Source of the DNA: CAYSAA01 sp964428905
Lineage (GTDB): Bacteria > Atribacterota > Phoenicimicrobiia > Phoenicimicrobiales > Stramentimicrobiaceae
NCBI GenBank assembly: GCA_964428905.1
Contig: CAYSAA010000164.1
Coordinates: 1 to 5,158, forward strand
Length of the DNA stretch: 5,158 nt
Reading direction: 5' to 3'
Below are positions 1-5,158 of this stretch, in pieces. Both the position numbers and the translations under genes were made by a program. Each line of letters opens with the position of its first letter. Position 1 is the stretch's first letter. The notes beneath the pieces are model-generated. The model was given only the letters and a program-made list of their open reading frames with translations. It searched no databases and was not told the DNA's origin.

Positions 1-24
1 GTCAACTCGAAGAAATTTTATTCA

Positions 25-34
25 ATTGATCAAT
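25..34. repeat. 10-bp palindrome just downstream of the leftward promoter
   Basis: ATTGATCAAT is a perfect 10-bp palindrome lying about 4 to 13 bases past the predicted start of transcription of the leftward promoter. That is a usual place for a repressor operator. The heptamer TTCAATT also occurs twice, at 21-27 and 41-47, 20 bases apart. Short AT-rich palindromes are frequent by chance, so an operator role is only a suggestion. Confidence 0.3.
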
Positions 35-44
35 AAGTTTTTCA

Positions 45-73
45 ATTATACACAAATCAGGTTATTTTTTCAA
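45..73 (-). promoter_or_regulatory. Leftward sigma-70-type promoter for a gene off the left edge
   Basis: On the minus strand a -35 box TTGAAA (68-73) and a perfect -10 box TATAAT (45-50) are separated by exactly 17 bases. Transcription would start near position 38 and run off the left edge, so the controlled gene is not visible. It lies downstream of lplA on the same strand, so the next gene probably has its own promoter and does not depend only on lplA read-through. This is motif matching only, but the match is the best in the window. Confidence 0.6.
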
Positions 74-116
74 GAAATCTACCTATAGAACTATTATTAA
101 TATTTAAAAGATTTAG

Positions 117-153
117 AAAGCATGGTCAATTTCATTCTTTTTTTCAATGCTTT
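117..153. repeat. Inverted repeat after lplA, possible weak terminator
   Basis: AAAGCAT (117-123) and ATGCTTT (147-153) form a perfect 7-bp inverted repeat around a 23-base spacer. It begins 12 bases beyond the lplA stop codon in the direction of lplA transcription. The tail on the lplA (minus) side is only moderately U-rich. On the plus strand the second arm runs straight into a T tract. The long loop and short stem make it a poor intrinsic terminator, but it is the only such structure behind lplA. Confidence 0.3.
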
Positions 154-165
154 TTTAAAAATTAG

Positions 166-1152
166 CTATCCAAAGAAAACGCCCATAATCTCCTGCAAAG
201 AAATGTCTCCGAAATAGTGTTTCAAGTTAAAATTTGTTAAGATTTCTTGGATGGTTTCTGACCTATAACACTTATTCTGCATTTCTTTTTCAATTTCGGA
301 AATATCGCACAATGATAAGAAATCTCCGAAAATCTGACAATTCTTTATAATTCCCTTTTCTACATCCAGAAATAGTTCAACCTTGCCACCAGGAAATCGA
401 CGAGAATTTTTGATGCTGTAAGGGGGAGAATAACCAAAATTCCATTCCCAGGTACTATATTTATCGTTTACCAATTGATTGATTTCCCTCAAATCATCTT
501 CCTTAAGAAAGTACTGATTGATTTTTTCTCCCTGAAATAACTCTCTTAAAATAGATCCCCTGAACTCTAAGATTGTTTTTTGCTTAGCCAAATAAGGTTT
601 GATATTGGTAACGCGGCTGCGTATGGATTTAATCCCTTTGGATTGAATTTTATCAAACCCAACCTGTAAAACCTTTGCCATAACTTCTAAATCAGTGTCA
701 TAAAGCAATGTCCCGTGATGGAGAAACTTATTTTTAAAAAGACGCTGTGCATTTCCGGATATTTTTTTGCCTTCTACCGTAATATCATTACGTCCGGTTA
801 ACTCAGCAGGAACCCCTAATTTGTTCAGTGCTTCCACAACGGGTAGAGCAAATTTTTTGATTTCTAAATGGGCAGGCTTTTCCAGGCTCATTAAAAAGGT
901 AAAATTCAGGTTACCTAAGTCCTGATAAACTGCCCCGCCACCTGAAAGCCTGCGAACTACCTTGATTTTCTTCTCATGGACAAAAGGCATATTAATTTCT
1001 TCTATGGTATTCTGATTATTCCCTACCACAATAGTGGGTGTATTTTGCCAGAGGAAAATAATATCTTCTTCTATGCTAAAATTCTTCAACATGTACTCTT
1101 CTAAAGCTAGATTAAAATAGGGATTGGAAGATTGGCTATCAATATATTTCAT
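166..1152 (-). CDS. lplA: Lipoate-protein ligase A
   Basis: This cytoplasmic enzyme activates free lipoate with ATP to lipoyl-AMP and transfers it to a lysine of lipoyl domains (2-oxoacid dehydrogenase E2 subunits, glycine cleavage H protein). The protein has 328 residues, about the full length of two-domain LplA. The N-terminal catalytic domain carries the signature RRLSGGGAVY (67-76) followed by QDLGNLNFTF, then GRND (120-123) and KKISGNAQR (129-137). Lys130 is the expected lipoyl-AMP-binding lysine. HHGTLL (145-150) and SRVTNIKPYL follow. The C-terminal accessory domain starts at about residue 250 with FPGGKVELFLDVEKG. Having both domains argues for a true ligase and against an octanoyltransferase such as LipM or LipL, although those share the fold. 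The ATG start is supported by GAAAGGAG at 1159-1166, six bases upstream. It stands alone, divergent from the transporter gene, with no lipoyl-acceptor gene visible. Confidence 0.95.
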   Translation of the reverse strand: MKYIDSQSSNPYFNLALEEYMLKNFSIEEDIIFLWQNTPTIVVGNNQNTIEEINMPFVHEKKIKVVRRLSGGGAVYQDLGNLNFTFLMSLEKPAHLEIKKFALPVVEALNKLGVPAELTGRNDITVEGKKISGNAQRLFKNKFLHHGTLLYDTDLEVMAKVLQVGFDKIQSKGIKSIRSRVTNIKPYLAKQKTILEFRGSILRELFQGEKINQYFLKEDDLREINQLVNDKYSTWEWNFGYSPPYSIKNSRRFPGGKVELFLDVEKGIIKNCQIFGDFLSLCDISEIEKEMQNKCYRSETIQEILTNFNLKHYFGDISLQEIMGVFFG

Positions 1153-1177
1153 TCCTTACTCCTTTCAAAAATCGAAT

Positions 1178-1234
1178 AATGATATAAAAATATTCCATAG
1201 AATGATACAATGATCAAAGATCTCAAAATGATAC
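1178..1234. repeat. Three AATGATAY direct repeats upstream of lplA
   Basis: AATGATAT at 1178-1185 and AATGATAC at 1201-1208 and 1227-1234 are three copies of one octamer, with starts 23 and 26 bases apart. All lie within 82 bases of the lplA start codon. The small palindromes TGATCA and AGATCT sit between copies two and three. They could be binding sites of a regulator of lplA, but the local DNA is very AT-rich and no known operator was matched. Confidence 0.3.
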
Positions 1235-1423
1235 TTCAAAAATATCAACGAATTATAAATTTAAGATTCCCAACAAAATAGTAATTCAATAAAGAAGATT
1301 TTTCAAGAGAAACCCGAACAAGATGAGAAATTCCGTACAAAGATTTTAAATAAAGATCAAGACCAGAGAAAAGTTGATGACAAGTTCATTATACAGAAAA
1401 ATTAGGTTTGACTTTGAAATATT

Positions 1424-1451
1424 TTGAATTTGTGCTATTTTCTTCTATAAT
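1424..1451 (+). promoter_or_regulatory. Promoter of the EamA transporter gene
   Basis: A perfect -10 box TATAAT (1446-1451) is preceded, after 16 bases, by TTGAAT (1424-1429) as -35 box. Transcription would begin near 1458, leaving a leader of about 44 bases before the TTG start. A second TTGACT at 1408-1413 is too far from the -10 box to act as its partner. This is motif matching only. Confidence 0.5.
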
Positions 1452-1489
1452 ACCAATTATGAAATGAGAATAACTCATGACCACTTGGG

Positions 1490-1494
1490 AAGGA
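1490..1494 (+). promoter_or_regulatory. Ribosome binding site that selects the TTG start
   Basis: AAGGA, within GGGAAGGA (1487-1494), ends seven bases before the TTG at 1502. The first in-frame ATG, at 1529, has only a weak AAAAGG upstream. This supports TTG as the initiation codon. Confidence 0.6.
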
Positions 1495-1501
1495 ATCGGT
1501 C

Positions 1502-2407
1502 TTGCTTAAAAAAACAAAAGGCTATTTCATGATTGCCACAGCTGGATGCCTATGGGGTTCAGTCGGTTTCTTTGTTCAAAAGTTGCTGGATGCCCAACTC
1601 CCCCTTTCTACCATTATTTTCTGGAGAATGTTTTTTGCTTTTATTCTACTTTTCTTATATCTTTATTTTACAGATAGGTCAAGACTGAAAATTGATCGGG
1701 GAATCTTAAGAAATGTTATCGCTATTGGATTAATCAGTCAATGCCTCTTTAATATCAGCTATTTCAGTGCTATCAGGATAACCTCTATTGCCACTGCTGT
1801 GACATTATTGTATACTGCTCCCGTATTTATTGCTATAATGGCACGAATCTTTTTTCGCGAACTATTCACAAAAAATAAAATTGTCGCATTGTTATTGTGC
1901 GTAACAGGTTGTTTTCTAACAGTAACAGGGGGGTCCTGGGAAAACCTTCAACTCAACTCATCAGGAATATTACTAGGATTGGCCGCTGGTCTAACATTTG
2001 GTTCTTTAACTATTATTAGTAAACCGATTGCCCGTAAGTGCCATCCTTATACCATTGTCTTTTATTCCATTGGATTTGGTCTTCTTTTTTATTTGCCATT
2101 TTCACAGCCCATGATTCTTTTTCAACAAGGAAATGACCCCTTCATTTGGTTTTATACCCTTGCCCTTAGTATCATTTCTACCATCTTTGCCTATCTATTC
2201 TACATTGGAGGTTTATCAATGGGCATAGAGGCTTCGAAAGCCGGCATTATCAGCACCATTGAAGTGGTAATTGCAGTGATAATGTCTTATTTATTTTTTA
2301 ATGAAAAATTGGTAGGCTGGAAATTAGTAGGTATTTTAATGGTCATAGGATCGGTTATAATCGTTCAATTAGATCGATTCATGGCCAAAAGAAAGGTTAA
2401 AACTTGA
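1502..2407 (+). CDS. EamA/DMT-family inner-membrane transporter
   Basis: This is a 301-residue integral membrane protein of the drug/metabolite transporter superfamily. These secondary carriers commonly export amino acids or other small metabolites; the substrate here cannot be read from the sequence. About ten hydrophobic helices form two EamA repeats. The first begins near residue 8 with the typical Trp-Gly pair (18-19) and ends around residue 143. The second runs from about 152 to 292. It ends with the hallmark pattern of a Ser-Thr-Ile-Glu stretch in helix 9 (ISTIEVVIAV), a loop with Asn-Glu-Lys-Leu, then helix 10. The usual Glu-Pro of the repeat is Glu-Val here, a common variation. Basic residues close the C-terminus (MAKRKVKT), placing it in the cytoplasm. 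The gene starts at TTG; starting at the ATG nine codons later would remove only a short basic N-tail. It has its own promoter and no co-transcribed partner. Confidence 0.9.
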   Translation: MLKKTKGYFMIATAGCLWGSVGFFVQKLLDAQLPLSTIIFWRMFFAFILLFLYLYFTDRSRLKIDRGILRNVIAIGLISQCLFNISYFSAIRITSIATAVTLLYTAPVFIAIMARIFFRELFTKNKIVALLLCVTGCFLTVTGGSWENLQLNSSGILLGLAAGLTFGSLTIISKPIARKCHPYTIVFYSIGFGLLFYLPFSQPMILFQQGNDPFIWFYTLALSIISTIFAYLFYIGGLSMGIEASKAGIISTIEVVIAVIMSYLFFNEKLVGWKLVGILMVIGSVIIVQLDRFMAKRKVKT

Positions 2408-2454
2408 CAGCTTCCACTTAGGATGTTTCTATGCCTCAAAATTATTTTTTTCTA

Positions 2455-3351
2455 TTATAATAGGGCAGTGCTAAAATATCTTTCCGCCCGGTCAGGTAAT
2501 ATGGTTACTATGCGATTCCTTCCGTTATCCAAATGTAAAGCGGTAAATACATTAGCCCCCGAAGAAGTACCTACTAATAAACCCTCCTGAAGAGATAGTA
2601 AGCGAGTGGTTTCAATGGCCTCCTCGTCAGATACCGTAATCACGAAATCAACAAGATTCACATCCAGAACAGCGGGGATAAATCCGTCCCCGATACCCTG
2701 TATCTGATGCAAACCGGGCTCTTTGCCCAACAGAGCAGCACTGTTTTTTGGTTCCACCGCAACAATTTTAATGGAAGGATTTTTCTCTTTCAAAAACTGA
2801 CCCATACCCTGAAGGGTTCCGCCACTACCTACACCGGCTACAAAGACATCAATATCTCCTCTGCTTTCTTTCCATATTTCCGGACCCAATATTTTATAAT
2901 GGGTTTCCGGGTTTTTGGGATTCACAAACTGGTCTGTTACAAAATACCTTCCTGGTTCCTGTTCGACCAATTCTCTCATCTTTTTAATAGATCCGGTTAA
3001 ACTTTCCTCAGCAGGGGTAGTGACAATTTTTCCGCCAAATGCCAGAATAATTTTTTTCCGTTCTTCACTCATATTTTCCGGCATCACACAAATAACTTCA
3101 TAACCCTTTTGTACTCCTATAAGTGTTAAGCCTATACCAGTATTGCCAGAAGTAGCTTCAATAATGGTCATACCCGGTTTTAACTTCTTATCTTCTTCCG
3201 CTTCTTCAATAATATATTTTGCCACGCGATCCTTGATACTTCCACCGGGATTCAAAAATTCTGCTTTGGCAAAAACATTCCCGGAAGATATCTTATTTAA
3301 ACGAAGAAGTGGTGTATTGCCAATTGCTTCCATAACATTATTTGCTAACAT
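2455..3351 (-). CDS. cysM: PLP-dependent cysteine synthase (O-acetylserine sulfhydrylase family)
   Basis: The enzyme makes L-cysteine from an activated serine (O-acetylserine, possibly O-phosphoserine) and sulfide or a related sulfur donor in the cytoplasm. The 298 residues match a full-length CysK/CysM fold. Visible motifs are AIGNTPLLRL (9-18), the PLP-lysine motif NPGGSIKDR (34-42, Schiff-base Lys40), the substrate loop TSGNTG (67-72), NPKNPETHY (144-152), the phosphate-binding GVGSGGT (173-179), QGIGDGFIP (218-226) and GTSSGAN (261-267) with the serine contacting the pyridine nitrogen. The ends LPDRAERYFST and NPGGSIKDR look more like CysM than E. coli CysK, so the symbol is tentative. 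Beta-cystathionine synthase of CBS type is a less likely alternative, as no C-terminal CBS domains are present. The ATG start has AAGGGAAGG at 3359-3367, seven bases upstream. The gene stands alone; no cysE or metB neighbour is visible, and no T-box or SAM riboswitch was recognised in its leader. Confidence 0.92.
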   Translation of the reverse strand: MLANNVMEAIGNTPLLRLNKISSGNVFAKAEFLNPGGSIKDRVAKYIIEEAEEDKKLKPGMTIIEATSGNTGIGLTLIGVQKGYEVICVMPENMSEERKKIILAFGGKIVTTPAEESLTGSIKKMRELVEQEPGRYFVTDQFVNPKNPETHYKILGPEIWKESRGDIDVFVAGVGSGGTLQGMGQFLKEKNPSIKIVAVEPKNSAALLGKEPGLHQIQGIGDGFIPAVLDVNLVDFVITVSDEEAIETTRLLSLQEGLLVGTSSGANVFTALHLDNGRNRIVTILPDRAERYFSTALL

Positions 3352-3479
3352 AATATTACCTTCCCTTTTTGATCATTTATATTTTGCTTTAAATTTTTTA
3401 TTTTTAAAATTGATTTATATCTCGAAATAATAATTAGAAATTTTATCAAAGTTCCCTCTTTATAGCAATAAATAAAATA

Positions 3480-3525
3480 GGACGGGCTTCACCTATTGAG
3501 CACTACATTCAAAAAAAGTCCGTCC
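3480..3525. repeat. Imperfect hairpin; possible terminator or REP-like unit
   Basis: GGACGGGCTT (3480-3489) pairs with AAGTCCGTCC (3516-3525) over ten positions. One of them is G-U on the plus strand and A-C on the minus strand. Inside, TTGA (3496-3499) and TCAA (3509-3512) can form a second short helix around GCACTACAT. The GC-rich arms stand out against very AT-rich surroundings. It starts 64 bases past the stop codon of the 187-residue membrane protein gene. On that strand it is followed by TATTTTATTTATT, so it could terminate the sirtuin operon. It is also about 128 bases ahead of the cysteine synthase start. Arms of GGACGG/CCGTCC type resemble REP or MITE units, but only one copy is present in this window. 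Confidence 0.55.
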
Positions 3526-3589
3526 CTGTTTAATTATTATAATAAATAAGGCTATGATTTTACGTAGATCAAAAAATATCGGCTTTTAC

Positions 3590-4153
3590 CTAATTCATCT
3601 TTAATATTGATTGTGGGCTTACATTCTTATCTTCCCAGCTAATCAGATTTTTTTCTTTCATTTCCTCTAAAGCACGATAGATATCTGCCAATGAATATTG
3701 ATTGGGCATTGCATAAATTAGTTCCTGTGCCGTAACCTGTTCTTTGCTTTTTAATAAATCCCTGAAATACCTTGTAATCAATTCGCTGATATGTTGATAT
3801 TTATCTTTTTCTTCGGATTGAGAAAATTGGGTTGATTTTGGGTTGGAAGAAAAAATCTTCTGTTCTTCAGGTTCTTTATGAAATTGCTGATCATCTTTTT
3901 GGCTAACTCTGGTTTGCTTTTGGGTTGTATTTTTACTATTTTTTTTCAATTCAAAATAGGCAGTCTCATAAATAGACTGTGATAGTTTTTCCAGATTATC
4001 AATATTTTTTCTCATCCTATTGATTAATAATTCAATTTTTTTAAAGAGATTTAGAGACCAAAAATAAAAAATAATACCAAGGCATAATGCCAGCAAAATA
4101 ATACCACTGGCCAATAACTGAGATGTTTGCCCCAAAATCGGAATATTTTCCAT
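3590..4153 (-). CDS. Membrane-anchored coiled-coil protein with predicted winged-helix tail
   Basis: The family is not recognised. From the ATG at 4153 the protein has 187 residues. A single hydrophobic span covers about residues 13-35. Basic residues just after it (KK at 38-39, RMRK at 46-49) place the C-terminal part in the cytoplasm. Residues 36-71 form a likely coiled coil with heptad-like Leu/Ile. Residues 72-118 are a Lys/Gln/Ser-rich flexible linker. Residues 119-176 look like a small helix-turn-helix or winged-helix domain: an ISELITRYFRDLL helix, then VTAQELIYAM, SLADIYRALEEMKEKNLI and a short SWEDKN wing. This suggests a membrane-tethered DNA- or protein-binding module. A longer form from TTG at 4180 is possible, but the ATG has the better ribosome binding site. 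It is last in a cluster after the sirtuin and the 103-residue membrane protein. Confidence 0.75.
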   Translation of the reverse strand: MENIPILGQTSQLLASGIILLALCLGIIFYFWSLNLFKKIELLINRMRKNIDNLEKLSQSIYETAYFELKKNSKNTTQKQTRVSQKDDQQFHKEPEEQKIFSSNPKSTQFSQSEEKDKYQHISELITRYFRDLLKSKEQVTAQELIYAMPNQYSLADIYRALEEMKEKNLISWEDKNVSPQSILKMN

Positions 4154-4161
4154 TGATTTTA

Positions 4162-4168
4162 CCTCCCT
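4162..4168 (-). promoter_or_regulatory. Ribosome binding site that selects the ATG at 4153
   Basis: AGGGAGG on the minus strand ends eight bases before the ATG at 4151-4153. The upstream TTG at 4178-4180 would place this site inside the coding region and has only AT-rich sequence before it. The shorter protein is therefore preferred. Confidence 0.7.
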
Positions 4169-4187
4169 CTGTATATCCAAAGAAAAT

Positions 4188-4199
4188 TGATTCGAATCA
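4188..4199. repeat. 12-bp perfect palindrome between the two membrane-protein genes
   Basis: TGATTCGAATCA is a perfect palindrome that directly follows the TGA stop (4200-4202) of the 103-residue protein gene. It sits in the 46-base gap before the next ATG. A six-base half-site with no loop cannot make a good RNA hairpin, so a protein-binding site, an mRNA processing site or chance are the options. No known operator was matched. Confidence 0.35.
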
Positions 4200-4511
4200 T
4201 CAAATTACATCACTTTCTGGCATCATTTGCGAATTGCTTCCTTGCTCCTGTTTTTTATTTTCACCGGGCTGGCGCTGGAATAAGGTATTCTGCTCGGACG
4301 AATCTATCTCTTCGCTGTCTTGATCATAAAGAAGTTTGGGAATCCTTTCCAGACGCATGGTACTCATTTCCAACCCCTTAGACATTTCCGTAACCAATAG
4401 TGATAATCTACTGTAAAGCTGATAAAACATCATGGCAAGACTGATGGCAAACAGGCTAATAATAATAGCCAGAACAGAAACAACCAGAACAATAATTTCA
4501 ATATAACTCAT
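4200..4511 (-). CDS. Small single-span membrane protein, unknown function
   Basis: This 103-residue protein is not recognised. A long hydrophobic helix covers about residues 4-30 (YIEIIVLVV through LAMMFYQL). It is followed by a probable amphipathic helix with scattered Arg/Lys to residue 62 (ending RLERIPKLLYDQ), then an acidic and Gln/Asn-rich, probably disordered tail of about 40 residues. There is no signal-peptidase site, so the span should act as an anchor with the tail in the cytoplasm. This layout of one span, a helix and a polar tail matches the next gene in the cluster, which adds a winged-helix-like end. The ATG is well supported by GGAGAGGAG at 4518-4526, six bases upstream. The gene begins 21 bases after the sirtuin stop, so the two are probably co-transcribed. 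DUF948-like architecture is a weak alternative description; no family assignment is claimed. Confidence 0.75.
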   Translation of the reverse strand: MSYIEIIVLVVSVLAIIISLFAISLAMMFYQLYSRLSLLVTEMSKGLEMSTMRLERIPKLLYDQDSEEIDSSEQNTLFQRQPGENKKQEQGSNSQMMPESDVI

Positions 4512-4532
4512 ATGTATCTCCTCTCCGATAAA

Positions 4533-5158
4533 TCATAATCGATTTAGTTCTCGATATAAGCCAGACAGGAACAACCCGATATTCTGATGAACAACAACAG
4601 CGGCCTGTTGATCCAGATGCGTCCTCATATAATTAATTATCATTAAACTTCCTTTTTGTGCCAGGCAATATTCCGGCAACATATTGGCAGGAGAAACCTG
4701 TAACGATGACCCTGCCACTAAAAATAAATCTGCCTTACTGGCTTCCTCAATGGCCTTATCTAGATTATATAGCGCTTCTCCAAATAAGACAACATCAGGT
4801 TTAAAAATACCGCCACACGAACAATAGGGAATATTTTTATCATCTTCTTCCATTTTTTGAAGCAAGACGGTAGAAGAGATTCTTTTTCCACATCGAAAAC
4901 AAATGGCTCGGTCTAAGTTGCCGTGAATTTCCAGTACATTTTTAGAACCTGCCTTTTGATGCAGACCATCAATATTTTGGGTTATCAGATAATCCAGGTA
5001 TCCTGCCTGTTCTAATTGAGCCAGGATTTGATGGGCTTTATTGGGAGAAACTTTCTGTAGTTCTTCGATTCTGGGACGATAAAAATGATAAAAACGGGAT
5101 GGGTTTTTCTGGAATGCCTCTATACTGGTCACTTCGATTGGATCCACTTTGGACCATA
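4533..5158 (-). CDS. Sir2-family NAD-dependent protein deacylase (5' end cut by window)
   Basis: Sirtuins remove acyl groups from protein lysines using NAD+, giving nicotinamide and O-acyl-ADP-ribose. The frame stays open to the right edge and reads Trp-Ser-Lys before the GTG codon at 5147, matching the GLWSK-type stretch of sirtuins. That GTG is therefore internal, and about 30 or more N-terminal residues, including the GAGxS NAD-binding motif, lie outside. Counting from that GTG as residue 1: TQNIDGLHQKAG (56-67), catalytic His75 in EIHGN, zinc ligands Cys83, Cys86, Cys109 and Cys111 (a CxxC and a CxC pair), CGGIFKPDVVLFGE (111-124), and near the C-terminus GSSLQVSPANMLP and IINYMRT. Tyr23 and Arg26 form the Y-x-x-R acyl-pocket motif of desuccinylase/demalonylase sirtuins such as SIRT5 and E. 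coli CobB. It is the first visible gene of a minus-strand cluster with two membrane-anchored proteins; its promoter is outside the window. Confidence 0.93.
   Translation of the reverse strand, partial: WSKVDPIEVTSIEAFQKNPSRFYHFYRPRIEELQKVSPNKAHQILAQLEQAGYLDYLITQNIDGLHQKAGSKNVLEIHGNLDRAICFRCGKRISSTVLLQKMEEDDKNIPYCSCGGIFKPDVVLFGEALYNLDKAIEEASKADLFLVAGSSLQVSPANMLPEYCLAQKGSLMIINYMRTHLDQQAAVVVHQNIGLFLSGLYRELNRL

Larger units (their letters stand above)
1153..1501. other. Divergent spacer between lplA and the transporter gene
   Basis: These 349 bases contain no convincing gene. They hold the lplA ribosome binding site (1159-1166), three AATGATAY repeats near lplA (1178-1234), a plus-strand promoter (1424-1451) and the ribosome binding site of the transporter gene. 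No good -35/-10 pair was found for lplA. A TATAAT lies on the minus strand at 1252-1257 but lacks a good -35 partner. A plus-strand frame is stop-free from 1265 to 1405 but has no ATG, GTG or TTG start and no ribosome binding site. No riboswitch or T-box motif was recognised. Confidence 0.6.

Noticed and set aside
1477..1509. Ten-codon plus-strand frame (ATG to TAA) overlapping the TTG start of the transporter gene, a possible leader peptide.
   Set aside because: It lacks a clear ribosome binding site, its sequence shows no run of regulatory codons, and it contains the transporter gene's own ribosome binding site. Chance is the simpler reading.
2408..2454. A shared bidirectional terminator between the converging transporter and cysteine synthase genes.
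   Set aside because: There is a T tract at 2444-2450 but no stable hairpin beside it. The palindrome CTATTATAATAG at 2452-2463 has no loop and overlaps the stop codon.
2707..3430. Plus-strand open frames at 2707-3000, 2915-3103 and 3143-3430.
   Set aside because: They lie mostly antisense to the cysteine synthase gene, overlap one another in different frames, have no family motifs, and are explained by the coding bias of the opposite strand.
3534..3545. TTATTATAATAA palindrome sharing its 10-base core with the one at 2452-2463, as a repeated element.
   Set aside because: Pure A/T palindromes of this length arise readily in such AT-rich DNA, and two copies are not enough to claim a repeat family.
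3352..3589. A T-box or SAM riboswitch in the leader of the cysteine synthase gene.
   Set aside because: No T-box sequence or SAM-I core elements could be found on the minus strand. The only structured element is the hairpin at 3480-3525.
4123..4381. Plus-strand open frames at 4123-4323 and 4187-4381.
   Set aside because: They are antisense to the two membrane-protein genes, which have good ribosome binding sites and sensible protein features. The antisense products show none.
4533..5147. A complete 204-residue sirtuin starting at GTG 5147.
   Set aside because: The frame stays open to the window edge with Trp-Ser-Lys upstream, as in family members, and the product would lack the NAD-binding GAGxS motif. 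The gene is cut by the window, not naturally short.

Overview
The window is AT-rich bacterial DNA with compact genes, strong AGGAG-type ribosome binding sites and sigma-70/sigma-A-like promoter boxes. This suits a low-GC Bacillota (Clostridia-like) or similar anaerobic lineage; no marker here fixes the taxonomy, so treat it as a loose inference. Five of the six genes lie on the minus strand. No rRNA, tRNA, CRISPR array, insertion sequence or phage gene was seen.

Layout from left to right. Positions 1-165 hold no gene but carry a good leftward promoter for a gene beyond the left edge. Positions 166-1152 (minus) encode a complete lipoate-protein ligase of LplA type. A 349-base divergent spacer follows. 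It holds a promoter for the rightward gene, short repeats next to lplA, and an unconvincing open stretch. Positions 1502-2407 (plus) encode a ten-helix EamA/DMT-family transporter starting at TTG. It converges on a PLP-dependent cysteine synthase (2455-3351, minus). A 238-base spacer contains an imperfect hairpin (3480-3525) that could be a terminator or a REP-like repeat.

The right third is a minus-strand cluster, read right to left: a Sir2-family NAD-dependent protein deacylase whose N-terminus is cut off by the window edge (4533-5158), a 103-residue single-span membrane protein (4200-4511), and a 187-residue membrane protein (3590-4153) with a coiled coil and a predicted winged-helix tail. 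Spacing of 21 and 46 bases suggests one operon. The sirtuin has the Tyr-x-x-Arg acyl-pocket motif of desuccinylase/demalonylase sirtuins. The two membrane proteins were not recognised as members of any named family.

The lipoate, sulfur-amino-acid and transporter genes look like ordinary single-gene housekeeping units. The least explained part is the sirtuin cluster with its membrane-anchored partners.
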